In this document: in pieces, positions 22,111 to 33,701 of the stretch
How the letters are laid out: each line of letters begins with the position of its first letter
How positions within the stretch are numbered: position 1 is the first letter of the stretch
Assembly (NCBI GenBank): GCA_022113835.1
Contig: JAILWY010000002.1
Coordinates: forward strand, 970,501-1,034,500
Direction of reading: 5' to 3'
From: Atopsyche davidsoni
Taxonomy: Eukaryota; Arthropoda; Insecta; Trichoptera; Hydrobiosidae
Length of the DNA stretch: 64,000 nt
Made by a program: the position numbers and the translations under genes
Notes under the pieces: generated by a model
What the model was told of the DNA's origin: nothing
Seen by the model: only the letters and a program-made list of their open reading frames with translations
The model's database searches: none

Positions 22111-22990
22111 TGTTGTACGAAGTGAAAAGAATAATCTATTAACTCTTAACTCGCTGTAAGTACTACGAGGTATTCCATATACAAGAACACTAAAATTTAC
22201 GTTCTAAACGTATATTAAATATAAATAGTCGATTCACATATAAAACCAGGTAAATAACTTTCGATTTTCTTCCCATATTAAAAAGATCAACTAACAATAA
22301 TTATTCATAAGACTTGCATTGTTTAACCAATGAATTGTGTACTACAGTGGTATTTAAACCAACACGTCAATGCTAAACAACCTTCTTACTATTTACAAAC
22401 GAGTGAATAGAAATCACTTTGATTTGGAAGTCAGGCTAATTAAATGATCATTAAACGATAAACTTAATTTACATATTAGTAAATTTTTAAAACACTCTTA
22501 AACATGAAAAAACCACAAAATGCTATTTGTAATATTGTTAAATCTAAATATGTATCAAATTGAACAAGACCACAATAGTGAAAATATTTTTTAAAAAGGT
22601 TAGGTGTTTTATTCAAGCATTTAATTTTTTTATTGTTTAAATTAAGTTTATTTTCTTATAACAGAATAACGAATTTTAAATGTACTTTTGTAGGTTTCTG
22701 ATTGTTTTTTAATGATTTTCAACACGCGCAAAAGAACGAAAGAATATTAAATGTTTATTAATTTAATCTTTTTTAGAAATAAATGCCAATTTTTTATTGT
22801 TTGCTTAAATGAAGTAGTATTGCGTTTGTGTTTGAAAGAGGTCAATTGATATACAAGCATACGAGATTATTATTTAAGAGATTTTTTAGATTTAAATGGT
22901 AAAATTTAATATTTCTCTAAGCGTGTTGAAAAAAAAGTTCTATATTATGACTTCACATCTATTTTATTTTTTATTTGAAACCATCTCTTT
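22111..22990. other. AT-rich sequence, nothing recognised
   Basis: No supported feature. Confidence 0.45.
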
Positions 22991-23035
22991 AATTTGGAAC
23001 TGATGTACAGAGTTTTTTCTAGCTCAATTACAGTG

Positions 23036-23105
23036 GATCAGTAGATCAATTGGTGAGAGCGCTATTACACGATAGTTGTGAAGGTATACGATTAAAGCGC
23101 TCTAC
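23036..23105 (+). repeat. Possible tRNA-like A-box relic
   Basis: GATCAATTGGTGAGAGCGC resembles the D-arm of a tRNA, followed by AGCGCTCTAC, which can pair back to GAGCGCT. There is no B box at the proper distance. Low-confidence SINE relic. Confidence 0.2.
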
Positions 23106-23897
23106 AAAAAAGAAATATCGTCATTTCATGTGTGAATCGAAAAGTTTTAACACAACTTACCCATATACAATAATTTTATTAAAATTATATATAATAATAG
23201 TATTTGGGTATAAATTGTGTTCATTTGGCTTTCTATTAAAATTATTTGGAAAATTTATTAAGTCTCTATTCTTATTTCTAATCGGTAAAATAAATTTATT
23301 TACATAGCGTACTAAGTTAAATTACCTAATAAGAAACACAATTCGTGGAATCGTGCTTTCATTCCGATTTATCATCTGAATTTATTGTTTTAAATTTGAA
23401 CAGAGTAGTATATCTTACGGGCGTACTTTATTCTCTATTTTATCTAAATCTCTAGTTTTTAAGTTATTGAGTATGTAAATGAATGGGAAGCATATGTATG
23501 GGCATGTATACTTGGAGATTTATTATAGTTGATAAACCAGAACTTTAATAAATCATATAACCTTAAAGAGTTATCTGTTTTACCAATTCTCTTCTTCGTA
23601 TACATATAGTAAAAATATAAAATTTATTTAAAACCATAATTGAGAATTCTAGATATTGCTGTACAAAAGAAATATTTGGTTTTTCATATTAGAACATTCA
23701 ATAATATTAATTCTAGGAGTTTATTAACTTATTTTTTGAAGGGAAGTTTAAAGTATAGTTTTGTTTTCCAGACTTCAAAAAGACACGAACAGTGTCAATA
23801 TATTCATCTTTGACCAAAGTGAAATAAGCAATCGTAATCTAAAAACAAACCACTCAGCCAAAACCCAGCCAATTAAAAAACATAAGCATTAAACACA
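23106..23897. other. AT-rich sequence, nothing recognised
   Basis: An 85-codon plus frame (23050-23307) is Leu/Ile/Phe-rich by composition. No domain seen. Confidence 0.42.
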
Positions 23898-24345
23898 ATA
23901 CTTTTTTTTAATTGTAAAAAATTAAACGTATTTAAATATTTGACTTGGGTATATTTACTTCTTTATCATATATACCTCACATTTTACTACCATGCCAGCA
24001 TTCCACCGTCATGATTGGTGAGCTTTGATTACAGAAGCTCGCATTTTACTATTTTTCCATCATTCCACTATCATGATTGGTGAGCTTTGATTTCAGAAGC
24101 TCGCATTTTACTATTTTTCCATCATCCTACTATTACAATTTGTGAGCATTGATATCAGAAGCTCGCGTTTTTATTCCTTGCCATCATCCCATAATTATGA
24201 TTGGTGAGCTTTGAATTCCGAAGCTCACATTTTTCTACCATGCCATCATCCCAATGTCCTGATTGGTGAGCTTTGAATTCAGAAGCTCATATTTTACAAT
24301 TCTGCCATCATCCCACTATCATGATTGGTAAGCTTTGTATCTGGA
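23898..24345 (+). repeat. Repeat M, copy 1: conserved flank plus 62-bp tandem array
   Basis: A flank of about 90 bases (ACGTATTTAAATATTTGAC onward) leads into six tandem units of exactly 62 bases. The shared ATGATTGG block, or its variants, starts at 24011, 24073, 24135, 24197, 24259 and 24321. Each unit carries TGGTGAGCTTTGA, CAGAAGCTC, a TTTTACTA run and CCATCATCCCA. Units differ by substitutions but not in length. An inverted partner with the same flank and first unit lies at 28202-28460, so the array belongs to a mobile or duplicated element and is not a lone minisatellite. The class is unknown. Confidence 0.85.
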
Positions 24346-26225
24346 AGCAAACTCATCTAAAATATTATTCGTATTTAATTTTGTATTGATCGCGAACAAT
24401 GATTTTGATGTGAAATTTTTTATTAATTGAGAATACTTAGAATACCTCAGCTTCGTCCTCTTCTAAGACGGGAACTCAAGTTGATTAATAATCCTGTGCT
24501 AATTAATATTTCCAATTACGTCTTGTTTGCAGAAAATTCGATTGCTATGGGGGTTTGATTTGCGATGAAATCGATATGTATATATAAATATAATATTAGC
24601 ACAATCGGACTTTGAGAATTATATTTCATTCTTGGAAAATTTGCTTTGTGTATTATTAAAATTGTTTTAGTCATTTACAAGAAAAGTTAAAAGATTAATG
24701 GCAACTTCAATTTACTCGTTCAAATTTAGATATTTTAATTCGACTATGACATAACTGCCATTGTCTATGGCCACAACTCTAGATACTGTTTTCTTTAGCC
24801 AAAAATTAAGACCATTTTTATAATCTGACAAGTCACTAGTCACTGTTATTCGTGGCCACATCCATAGGCATCGTACTCTATGGCTACATCCGCCAATCTT
24901 GAACATGTATGTTTTATTAATAAAAGTTTTTTCATGACTTGTAAGGATATTTTTCATTAGTTATTTAGAAATATTTGTTGATACCATTAATCACAGGTAA
25001 AAAAAAATATTATCCTCGCAACTGTACAGTGAATATCTAGCAAAAAAACCTATTGAATTCATAAAGTATGTGTCTGATCTAATATGATATTTCTTATCAA
25101 ACACTAAGTTTCAATTTAAAAAATTGTAATCATTAATTACGATTTCGATTTTTGACACTAAAAAGCCTAATTTATTTTTTTATATTACGTGTTTTGTGTT
25201 TTTTCATGTAAGAAATATAAAGAGTATTGATTAATTATACATATAAAATTACACGTATCGATATAATTTATAGCCATGCTTTATTTACAATCAATAAATA
25301 AATATTGCTAAAGCTTAGTATCCATAATAGATATTTAAACAAGATATTGTATCTACAACCATTTAAATAACTATATAAATATGAATTCGTGTTATCAATT
25401 ACTATTCTCTCAAAAACAGGGTGAATCAAATTCCACAACATAAAATTATAACTTATTATTAATTAATAAAAAAATTAGTAACATTTGTAATAAAATGAGT
25501 TTTTAGGTCCGCGATAGGCGATTCGTTTATAAATTCAGGTTGAAAGTTTAGTAAATTTGAATCCCTAATGAATGTATAATTTTTAAATATAAGTAGTAAA
25601 AAAGTACATATTTAACAATTTTTTTTTTTTTAATAAGTCGCATATATATTTTATTAAGAAATATTTATTAGTTACTCAGAATAGACATTCAAAATTTCCT
25701 ACCTACAAAGATTTGTAAAATATCCAGTAAAATATTTATTTATCTTTTCTTTAAAATCTTGCTGTGTGAAGCTGAATTACCTGTTAGCAGTGTTAATTCC
25801 GCTATAAGTTCGATTATTATCAGTATATTGACACATAGTCATACCTAAAACCAGAGTTTAATCAATCGATATTATCAAGTCGTGATATTTTTTTTATTGA
25901 TTGTAAATAGCGCAAAGGCGTGGCTGAGAATAGATTTATAGTTCAACACGTTCTATTAAATTTAATTTATGACTTCGAACCGAGAAACGCTAGGCTAGAG
26001 TCATGTACAATTTGTACTACTGACAAAGCAGGACTGTTTTTGCTTGATTTATATCTATGGCATTACAAATAATCCTTATCAATAAAACAAATAAACCTGA
26101 TCAAATATTTGGCAAATTTATTACAGAATTTTCGTAAGACTGGAAAAAAGTTCATATATATTATGGATAACAAAAGTCGAGAGTCGAGTTGAAATGCAAT
26201 CAAACAGTGGAATTATTAATGACAA
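24346..26225. other. AT-rich sequence, no recognised feature
   Basis: Includes an 81-codon minus frame (24712-24957) overlapping a slightly GC-richer stretch (24760-24900). I could not match it to any family. Otherwise featureless. Confidence 0.38.
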
Positions 26226-26263
26226 TTTTTTTTTTTATTATAACTTTCATATACGTATATCGT

Positions 26264-26332
26264 GCAGCCAATTTGGTGAGACTTGCCCAGGATAGGTATA
26301 TGTTTGAGAAAATGGTCACCAACCTCCTATAA
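26264..26332 (+). pseudogene. Non-LTR retrotransposon ORF2 C-terminal tip, second copy
   Basis: Twenty-two codons in frame read AANLVRLAQDRYMFEKM and end in TAA at 26330-26332. They are nearly identical to the end of the minus-strand fragment at 7903-8248, including the bases just past the stop (AAGGAG). Upstream of 26264 the match is lost, so this is a heavily 5'-truncated insertion. No 3' tail repeat is obvious beyond an AT-rich run. Confidence 0.75.
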
Positions 26333-26559
26333 GGAGAGCCATCAGTAGAAAAATATATATATAATAATAAAACATATACATAAATATGAAATCATATGAG
26401 TAAATCCCAAATAATAATCAAAGTACTAATTAAATTAAAAAGAACTATTATTTTCCTTTTTTTTAAATTTTTCTGATCCTTAGCGCACGAAGCACGTGCA
26501 AGAGACATCTCTTCATTATTTGTTCAAAAAGTAATCATTTCTCACCTGCAAGAATTGCA

Positions 26560-26880
26560 AAACCTTATTTACGTCACTCACCAACCCTCATGCCACTTCA
26601 TCCCACAAAACTCACCCTGCCATGTTCATCCCCCGCTAATGTGGCCTGTAATAGCCACAAGAATCCATTAGCCCAGCTGTGTGGAAACTGCAATGCTAGG
26701 GGTAGTTATATTTGTAGAACCTTCTGGAAAGCTGGCACATCCACGAGCTACAAGTATTTGAAAATGGACAGAAGCTCTCCTTGTGTACTTCTTCGGAAAG
26801 GATCTTGTCTAAGATGGCGATTAGTTGTTGTAATTGGTTTCGATGAAAATAAATTAAGTTTCAGTTAAATCAATATAAAA
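26560..26880. other. GC-richer patch with an unrecognised 92-codon frame
   Basis: A plus-strand frame (26590-26868) encodes a Cys-containing peptide with no family I recognise. The patch is less AT-rich than its surroundings. It could be regulatory DNA or an exon, and I see no strong splice pair around it. Confidence 0.22.
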
Positions 26881-27135
26881 ATGACCGTAGGAAAAATATA
26901 TTATAAAAAACTTATCATTGTAGAAATTTATAATTAAAACTCAAACAACATTTTAAGTTTAATTATTTGACAAAACCTTTTCCAATTAAACTAACTCTTG
27001 TTTCTTTTTATAATTAAAAACGAAAATACTTTTCTTTTACTGTATTTTAATTTCAAATAATTTTACTCCCTACGATGGAAAATAACATTTCAGAAAAAGT
27101 AAATAAAAATGAAAATATAGATTGTTAAGGATAAG

Positions 27136-27434
27136 GATACTTGAGTGATTTTTCCACATGTTAATTCAACCTCACGTTGGCAATATTAAACGGAGTGATA
27201 ATTTATAAAATAACAATTAATTAAGTAAACAATTGTTAAAGGGAAAGGTTGTAAGAGAGAGAGAGAGAATGATTGTCAGGTGGTTAGGTGTAAAATATAA
27301 ATTCTCATAATGCTCAGTTTGATAATGCCAACGTTAAAGATTGGTGAAACCGGTTACCAAAAAAAATTTTTTTTTTTATGTATATAAAATATTAAAATTG
27401 ATTCTACCAAGTACTCCCTGTCAAAAATTTTGAT
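27136..27434. mobile_element. Foldback family F, copy 2
   Basis: Left arm: ACTTGAGTGATTTTTCCACA, then CACGTTGGCAATATTAAAC and AACAATTGTTAAAGGGA. A GAGAGAGAGAGAGA run follows at 27255-27268. Right arm, inverted: GATAATGCCAACGTTAAAG, GGTGAAACCGGTTACC, then CCAAGTACTCCCTGTC. Same order as the copy at 40.90-41.34 kb. No coding capacity. Confidence 0.75.
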
Positions 27435-27482
27435 TTATTAGATATTTGATATACCTGATTTTCTAACCAAAACAAAATGCAG

Positions 27483-27660
27483 TTAAGGGTCTTGCTACCT
27501 AACCTTGCTTGGTGTCCATCCCCCGTCTGATACAAAAAAAGGACCGTTCTTTGCATTTGCTTAAGGCCTTTTTGCATTTAAATTTTTTTATTTGGTGCAG
27601 TCGATTTTGTCGACCAGAAAATGATAAAAAAAAACTCGAATATGGAACATAGACCCTTAA
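27483..27660 (+). mobile_element. TTAA-flanked element (family A), copy 3, short form
   Basis: Starts TTAAGGGTCTTGCTACC (27483) and ends AGACCCTTAA (27660), giving about 10-bp inverted ends including TTAA. The left end is nearly identical to the element at 53616-54201, and the right part (GGTGCAGTCGATTTT, GACCAGAAAATGA) also matches, but roughly 400 internal bases are missing. No coding frame. Confidence 0.8.
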
Positions 27661-27749
27661 ATAGCAGCGTGTTTTCAATAACTCGAAATTTAATCGCGTT
27701 ATAATTAAGAGCAGATAAAACAGAGCTCCGTTTTAATACCAAGCCGTTT

Positions 27750-28065
27750 AGCTCGGGGCGGATTGCATAAATCCCGGCGCAATAGTGCAGCGGGCCGGGG
27801 CATCCCCGGTGCATTCCAGACGCCCGGCTGACTTTAATGGCGCCATTCCGCCGATATGACGTCAGATAGGAAGCCCCGACCGCCCCGCGAGATATACAGT
27901 CGCTGAAGCCACTGCTTCCAGCCACTCTGAAACCATTCCTGGCTGCTTCTGCAGCTGCGCTCAGCTGCTCTCCCCGCCAGATTGACCGTGATACCACTCT
28001 TCAGGAAAACACACTTAACGCTGCTTTTGCGCTTTTTGCGAGTGAGCTTTGCGAGTCGTTCGCTC
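27750..28065. promoter_or_regulatory. CpG-rich patch with TGACGTCA, candidate promoter or enhancer
   Basis: One of the most CpG-dense parts of the window. Contains a perfect CRE-type TGACGTCA at 27857-27864 and AATGGCGCCATT (27837-27848), itself palindromic. The 139-codon minus frame (27578-27997) and the plus frame starting at 27982 show no family and fit the composition. Confidence 0.33.
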
Positions 28066-28201
28066 GGTTGCGCCGCTACACAACTATACAGTTTCCACCC
28101 ATTCTCCCTGCCTTACACATTATTAAGAAATTCATATATGCTGCGACCTAAGTCACACATTGCAAGCCCCAAAACCTGCACGCAGAACGACCGCAGACCA
28201 C

Positions 28202-28460
28202 GAGCTTTTGAAATCAAAGCTCACCAATCATGATAGTGAGATGATGGAATAATAGTAAAATGCGAGCTTTTGAAATCAAAGCTCACCAATCATAAAAGTG
28301 AGATGATGGAATAATAGTAAAATGCGAGCTTCTGAAATCAAAGCTCATAATGGTGGAATGCTGGAAAGGTAGAATATTGTGAGGTGTATAAGATAGTGAA
28401 GTAAATATAGCCAGGTCAAATATTTAAATACGTTTATTTTTTTACAATTCAATACAATAG
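28202..28460 (-). repeat. Repeat M, copy 2 (inverted): three 62-bp units plus the same flank
   Basis: Units start at 28202, 28264 and 28326, again exactly 62 bases apart. The last unit lacks about 7 bases of the CATGATTGGTGAGC block. It shares CCAGCATTCCACC with the first unit of copy 1, followed in both by the flank with TATATTTACTTC and TATTTAAATACGTTTATT. Hence the two copies are homologous from the array end outward, in opposite orientation about 4 kb apart. Outside the flank the sequences diverge near 28460. Confidence 0.85.
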
Positions 28461-28799
28461 TCTGAAATACAAAACTGTTATTTATACTTCTCCTCAAAAA
28501 CAGACCGCAAACCTAACTATTGTAAATCTAACAAATAAAAATAAATGAATCATGTAAATAATTTTTTATTTTTTATTTTAGGTGAATTAAGTTTGCTGTT
28601 GGGTATTGTACTGCTTTAAATTTTGAACTTTCCTACATTTTGTTACCGGTACTGGAGATTCAGGTTCAACATGAAACGCAGTACATCCTACGAACACAAT
28701 TTTAGTGGTATCTAATTTAATTTCATCATCACATGAGTAAAATCAAATAAAAAAAAAACACCGATTTGTATAAGAAGCTACTTGTGTGCATCTTCGAAT
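28461..28799. other. AT-rich sequence, nothing recognised
   Basis: A T-rich tract before TTTAG|GTGAAT near 28582 is a weak acceptor/donor juxtaposition. Bases 28640-28663 (GTTACCGGTACTGGAGATTCAGG) vaguely resemble the dispersed ACTGGA motif. Confidence 0.35.
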
Positions 28800-28978
28800 G
28801 TTGTTTCAGTCCATCCCTCACGAAATAAAGTATGGGTACATTGTGGGACCCCCATACATCCTTGTCTACCAGTGCCGTCTCTGGTAGTAATTTACGCCCG
28901 CGCTGTTTATAAAGGACTAAAGCGTTTAGCGAGCTGTCTGGGCTCGCAGTTGTGCTGATTTCGTGCCCCAAGTGGAAG
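28800..28978. promoter_or_regulatory. GC-richer patch, candidate regulatory element
   Basis: Contains ACCAGTGCCGTCTCTGGT (inverted repeat), GTTTATAAAGG and CCCCAAGTGG (NK-type CAAGTG). The overlapping 80-codon minus frame is not recognised. Confidence 0.25.
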
Positions 28979-29282
28979 AGGGCAACTTAAATAAATATTT
29001 GAAAAACTTTACCCTAAATTATGAATAATCAATACCAAACAAACACCCAAAAACAAAATTCAACCTATTAACTTTTTGCCTAGTCAAACCTGCCTGTCTT
29101 AAAGTTTTTAGCATTTTTGATCTCCAACATATCTACAATATTTCTAATCATTGTAGATATAACATACTTCTATTATTACTATAGTCATTGTTAATCACAA
29201 AATATACATTTTTATTGGTGGACACTTTTTATTATATTCCTTACAGTGTAAATGTATTTTCTTTTCTTTAATAACATATTTG

Positions 29283-29340
29283 TTTTTTTTTGTTACAGGT
29301 AAGTCTTCAGCAAAAATATAAATCTGAAATCAGAAAAAGT
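29283..29340 (+). promoter_or_regulatory. Candidate recursive splice site RP1
   Basis: A T tract (29283-29294) runs into TTACAG (acceptor, AG at 29297-29298), fused directly to GTAAGT (29299-29304). A second donor-like GTAAGA starts at 29339, which would define a 40-base recursive exon. This is the arrangement known for recursive splicing of long insect introns, (Y)nNCAG|GTAAGT. It implies transcription of the plus strand. The strings could arise by chance in T-rich DNA, but RP2 at 58.78 kb repeats the whole layout. Confidence 0.45.
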
Positions 29341-29364
29341 AAGACTGCAGAATTACTTAAGGTA

Positions 29365-30235
29365 AAAAATAATATGATTTTATTTTTTTTTATCATCAAA
29401 AATAAAGTAATGCTTTGTCTGTGCTAAAAATCTTGAATAATAGTTATCTAATTGGTCATAAAACTTCGCGTACATGAATTCGACCAATATGTTCAGAGCA
29501 TATTGGGAATTTTATTTACACTAAAATGTCCAAATATAGTGCAAGTCGACTAACCGTATGCAGAATTGCAATATAATTTATAGATTTGTGGTTACTTCTC
29601 ATAGATATCTCGTGGCCAAGCTACATTCTACTAGAAGTAGTTCACAGTTCATGGCTTCTTAGTGAATTCCATGGAGTCACCCCATCTTTACAGATACTAT
29701 AATTGTTCTTAGTTGGGGCCGGGTGTGATTGATGTATCAATAGGACCCTTAATACAGTCTTGTTGCATCTGACAGCCGAAAAAACATCTGCTGATAAATA
29801 CATATATCCCTCCTTGTACGTTTATTGTTTACTTTCCTTGTACGCACTTTTACCCCTCGGAACTACCCTTGTAAGTTTGTAAGGGCTTATAATATTATTT
29901 TTTTTAATTTTTTGCTTAAATGATTTGTTTTGTTTGACTCGTATTGCAAAAGAATAATATTATGAGTGTTGGTTTAAGATCACTCGATATTTATCCTAAT
30001 ACATTTTTTTTATAATAAACTATACGTCAAATATTTTTTAAAATTTAAACGTATATGTTAACTTTAAAATTTGATTAAAAAATAAATATCGATTAAAAAA
30101 TATACTAATGTGTTGTTTCAGAATATATAGCTTTGATTATTTTTAAAAAATCGACGATTTAAAATGACATATTTTAAGAATGTATACATAAAAAACAGCA
30201 TAAGAATACCTTTATTTACTACTTGGCTGACATAA
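29365..30235. other. AT-rich sequence, nothing recognised
   Basis: A slightly less AT-rich stretch at 29600-29880 shows no frame or known repeat. Confidence 0.4.
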
Positions 30236-30239
30236 AAAA

Positions 30240-30350
30240 AAATTCATCCCTTACACACTTGCAGACCCTCATCGTTCGCACGTTTCGTCCCTCGAAGCCC
30301 ACAGTGGGTGCGGCAGAGCTCAGGACGCACGTTTCTCACAATAATTAATT
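30240..30350. promoter_or_regulatory. Short GC-rich patch
   Basis: CpG-containing, with two CGCACGTTTC-like blocks about 50 bases apart and a CCCACAGTGGG inverted repeat. Evidence for function is compositional only. Confidence 0.2.
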
Positions 30351-30689
30351 ACCAACGCCAGTGCTTTTCAACACTCACACTCTTCAAGATCCTGTATATA
30401 TTACGTTAATTTAATTCGACATTATAAAAACAAGTGTTTGGGAACAGAGAAATACCATATGTATATATAAAATAATCATTATTCTTAAAAAGTGAACTCA
30501 AATCAGCAAAACGCTTTTTGTCTGACCAATGCTCATTTAGACAGTAATTTTAGAATTACAACTCCTTTTCGTTGATAATTATCATTAAAATATCGAATCA
30601 AATCATCTTCAGCCAAATTAAAACAGGTGTGAGCCTAGTTACAGTATTTAAAGATTCACCTGCCAAGGTGGGGATCAAACTGCACTTTA

Positions 30690-30930
30690 CCTGCAGTTTG
30701 AGAGCCACTGTGGCAGACAACAAAAGGGTGCGCGCATCGTGACGTCATCGCATCCTTCATCCTTTTTCCAGGTAATTGAAGGGCCGGCAGTAATTTTAAT
30801 TAATGAGACTCTGGCAGGTGAAGTGCTATGTAATTAACGCCGGATTTATCTCGCCAGGAGATCTATTCAAATTTACAACGCGGGCTGGCGCACACCGCCG
30901 ACAAACAAACAGCTAGGAGCTGATTGCTAT
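30690..30930. promoter_or_regulatory. Strong candidate enhancer: CRE, homeodomain cores and E-box
   Basis: Within about 110 bases lie TGACGTCA (30740-30747), GTAATTG (30772-30778), TTTAATTAATG (30795 region), CAGGTG (30815-30820) and GTAATTAAC (30830-30838), all in GC-richer sequence with no frame. A T/C tract before CCAG|GTAATT (30771) is a weak third recursive-splice-like site. This density of distinct motifs makes it one of the best regulatory candidates in the window. Confidence 0.38.
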
Positions 30931-33443
30931 TCAATAGTTACGATATTTATCTTGGTATTAAACTATTTTTTTATTTGCCTACAAACATGAAAAATATATT
31001 ATATATAGATTTAAAATAGTTAGTAAATATAATTAAAAATATGTTTAATACTTGAGTGGATACATAAGATTCTAAAATATATTTAATACAATTTTTTGTT
31101 GGGTTAATATGAATGCATTTTAATACTCTTTTCACAATCATAATGCTGTTGATAGTAAATATTTTTTTTAAATTTAACCTTTTTATTGAAAATTACTCTG
31201 AATAGTTAACACGTACTTAGGTTTCAGCGACTGTCCTGAAATAATGATTTTTTTAAATTAATTCTGTTTATATCTTTCACAGTACAATTTAATGTTTGGA
31301 TTTAGCTTTAATTTAATCATTGGTTTAAAATAGAAAGACAGATTTTACAATTAAGGATTTTATATATCACTTAACTAATCAAAAGCTGTGTGATTTTAAT
31401 AATTATATTGTTGATTTAGTAATTATTATAAGCGTCAATAAACAATTAGCTAATTTATAGCTGCTCACAATTTTGTACACTTTTGGAATTATGTTTTTAT
31501 AAAGTCTAATTGTATAATTAATTTAATAAAAAAATATTTCATATCAAAAGCTATTCCGTCTGTATTTTTTGCTTTGAATTAAAACAGTAGCATTAATGTT
31601 TTTATTTTTTTTGTTTTCCTGAAATATGTTTTATATTTGATGGGCTCTCTTTGTATTCAAGGGATGCTTTTTTCCGGATCACTTGGGGATTAACCTATCA
31701 GCATTTTCATCTACACGGGCGCAACAAATTGTTCACGATTTTTTTATCATCCCATAAAGGATCGTTTATCCGAGCAATTATATTTAAAATTCATAATAAA
31801 TATGTTAAATTATTTTAAGGTTTTTTTTGTCAATATTTTAATAATACAATAAACTGTATTTACAATAGTAGATCCATTATTGAAGCAATTAAATATATGC
31901 AGAATATTAAAATATTTATAAGTACATTGACTTTCTTGTTTTGGATATTAACAAAATTAAGTAATAAAAGTACGATATTAATAGCAAATAGTACTACCCA
32001 AATAGCTTTGAATTAACGAATGTATTTTTTACAATTTAAAAAGTAGTTTTTGTGTGTCTCTTGTCATCTAAACTTTATTTTTTTTTAATTAAAGTTTTTT
32101 TTATTTAAATGAAAAACTTTATACAACTAATATTAACAGCCGAAAGCTTGGAAACTAGGATAATTTTTGTTCATTTTATTTTTTTGGCCTTTTAAGTGTT
32201 TCTTCAGACTTAATGCTTTAAAATGATATAATATCGTGATTTTACAAATAAAAACGATTATCATATTTTCTGCCGTATTATGGAGTGTGACAAAGTTTAA
32301 CCAGTCTGATATGATTTTTTGAATGAAAAATATTTATATCTCAGACTAATTATGAAATGCTCCTATTTCAGACATAGTGGAAACAGGATTATCTTTAATT
32401 TCTTCTTTTTTTTTCCGCTCGTAGCCTTCTAACTTTGCCTCATATCTTAGATAAAAAGTCAGAACTAAGGTGTCTCACGTTTTAGTAATAAATCAAATAA
32501 GCAGTTTTACGTTCATAACAAACAGTAAATACAATATAGAACAATATTAAATTCGTGAATATAATAGAAATTAAATCAGAAATATATAAAGACGTTCAAA
32601 TAAAACAAAATATTTGACGATGTATTGAGAATTATTCCTAAACTATACGATCTTCATCACCCAATTGAGTAATTATCAGACAAAAATGCCTGATAGGTTA
32701 TTTGATCATTCGGCATAAAATTTATGTAATAAATCTGTTTAAGGCCAAACATATTTACTAAGTAAAATTTAAGAATATCGATTATTAATAACAATTGCAA
32801 GTAAAATAAATGCCTAGGTAATTATTATTATCATAGGTAAAGAACGGAAGGTGTGTTGAATGGGCGGAATTTCACATTGTTGTATTAATTTGGTTGAACA
32901 AGCTACCTGTGTTGACAGCGTTTGTTTCAATAAAGAACCAAATCCCTGGATATTATTCCATAAACAATATAGCATAATTAAGATTTGCTATACTTATGTA
33001 GTTCCCAACATAAATAGACAAGCTCTTCCCTATCCTTCTGTCTAACATACATCGTATTAATCTCAGTAGTAACAGACTCGGAGGTACTGGTATTTACGGA
33101 GGTATTTTAATACACAGGATGTTTACAATGTGCGTCTTTTTTTGACATTGTATGGTAGATTTTATCGTGATTTATTATTTTTGAAATAGTTTTTGATGCC
33201 TTTTGAGAAAATTAATTGATTATGCTATAATAAGCTTTCATGAAAGCAAAGCAGATGATGTTCACACACTAAAACGTGTCTTTGTATTTCAAATCATACA
33301 TTTATTATTAACAAAGTTATTTTTAATATCACCGATACTATTTCTATTTGATGATTGATGCATAAGCATTGATATATAAATATCAATATTTTCATTATAC
33401 TTATATCAAACAACACATGTAATATCATGACAATATCATTCTC
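30931..33443. other. Long AT-rich stretch, nothing recognised
   Basis: About 2.5 kb of very AT-rich DNA with homopolymer runs and no GC patch, repeat family or motif cluster. The 61-codon plus frame (32860-33045) is not recognised. Confidence 0.45.
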
Positions 33444-33701
33444 TTGAATAAAATACTTGAGTGATTTTCCACATGTTCGTTTTTATTTGTGACCGATTTA
33501 GCTAACCTTTCACGTTGGCATTATCAAACAGAGTGAGATTTTATATAATAATAAGCAATTAGATAAACAATTGTTAGAGAGAGAGGTTGTTGTAAAGAGA
33601 GAGAGTGATTGTCAGGTGGTAAGGGGTAATGTGATTTCAATGTACCTGACAAGTGGAGGATTCAATATTTGCAAATTTAAAATGTTGAATATTAAAATGG
33701 A
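33444..33701. mobile_element. Foldback family F, copy 3, left part
   Basis: Runs from TTGAATAAAATACTTGAG through GTGACCGATTTAGC, CACGTTGGCATTATCAAAC, AACAATTGTTAGAGAGAG and GATTGTCAGGTGGTAAGGGG to ATATTAAAATGGA (33689-33701). It continues at 34054 after a SINE-hybrid insertion. Confidence 0.75.

Noticed and set aside
23986..24345. CRISPR-like array
   Set aside because: The 62-base units are continuous and similar along their whole length, with no constant repeat separated by unique spacers, and the host DNA is eukaryotic.
24712..24957. 81-codon minus-strand frame as a transposon or receptor fragment
   Set aside because: The peptide looked moderately protein-like but I could not match it to any family.
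26590..26868. Cys-containing 92-codon frame as a zinc-binding protein
   Set aside because: Cys spacing does not fit a known finger and there is no matching exon structure.
27578..27997. 139-codon minus-strand frame as a gene
   Set aside because: It crosses a CpG-rich patch and the end of a TTAA element, so it joins unrelated sequence. No domain.
30761..30780. Third recursive splice site (CCAG|GTAATT)
   Set aside because: The pyrimidine tract is short and the donor half is weak compared with RP1 and RP2.
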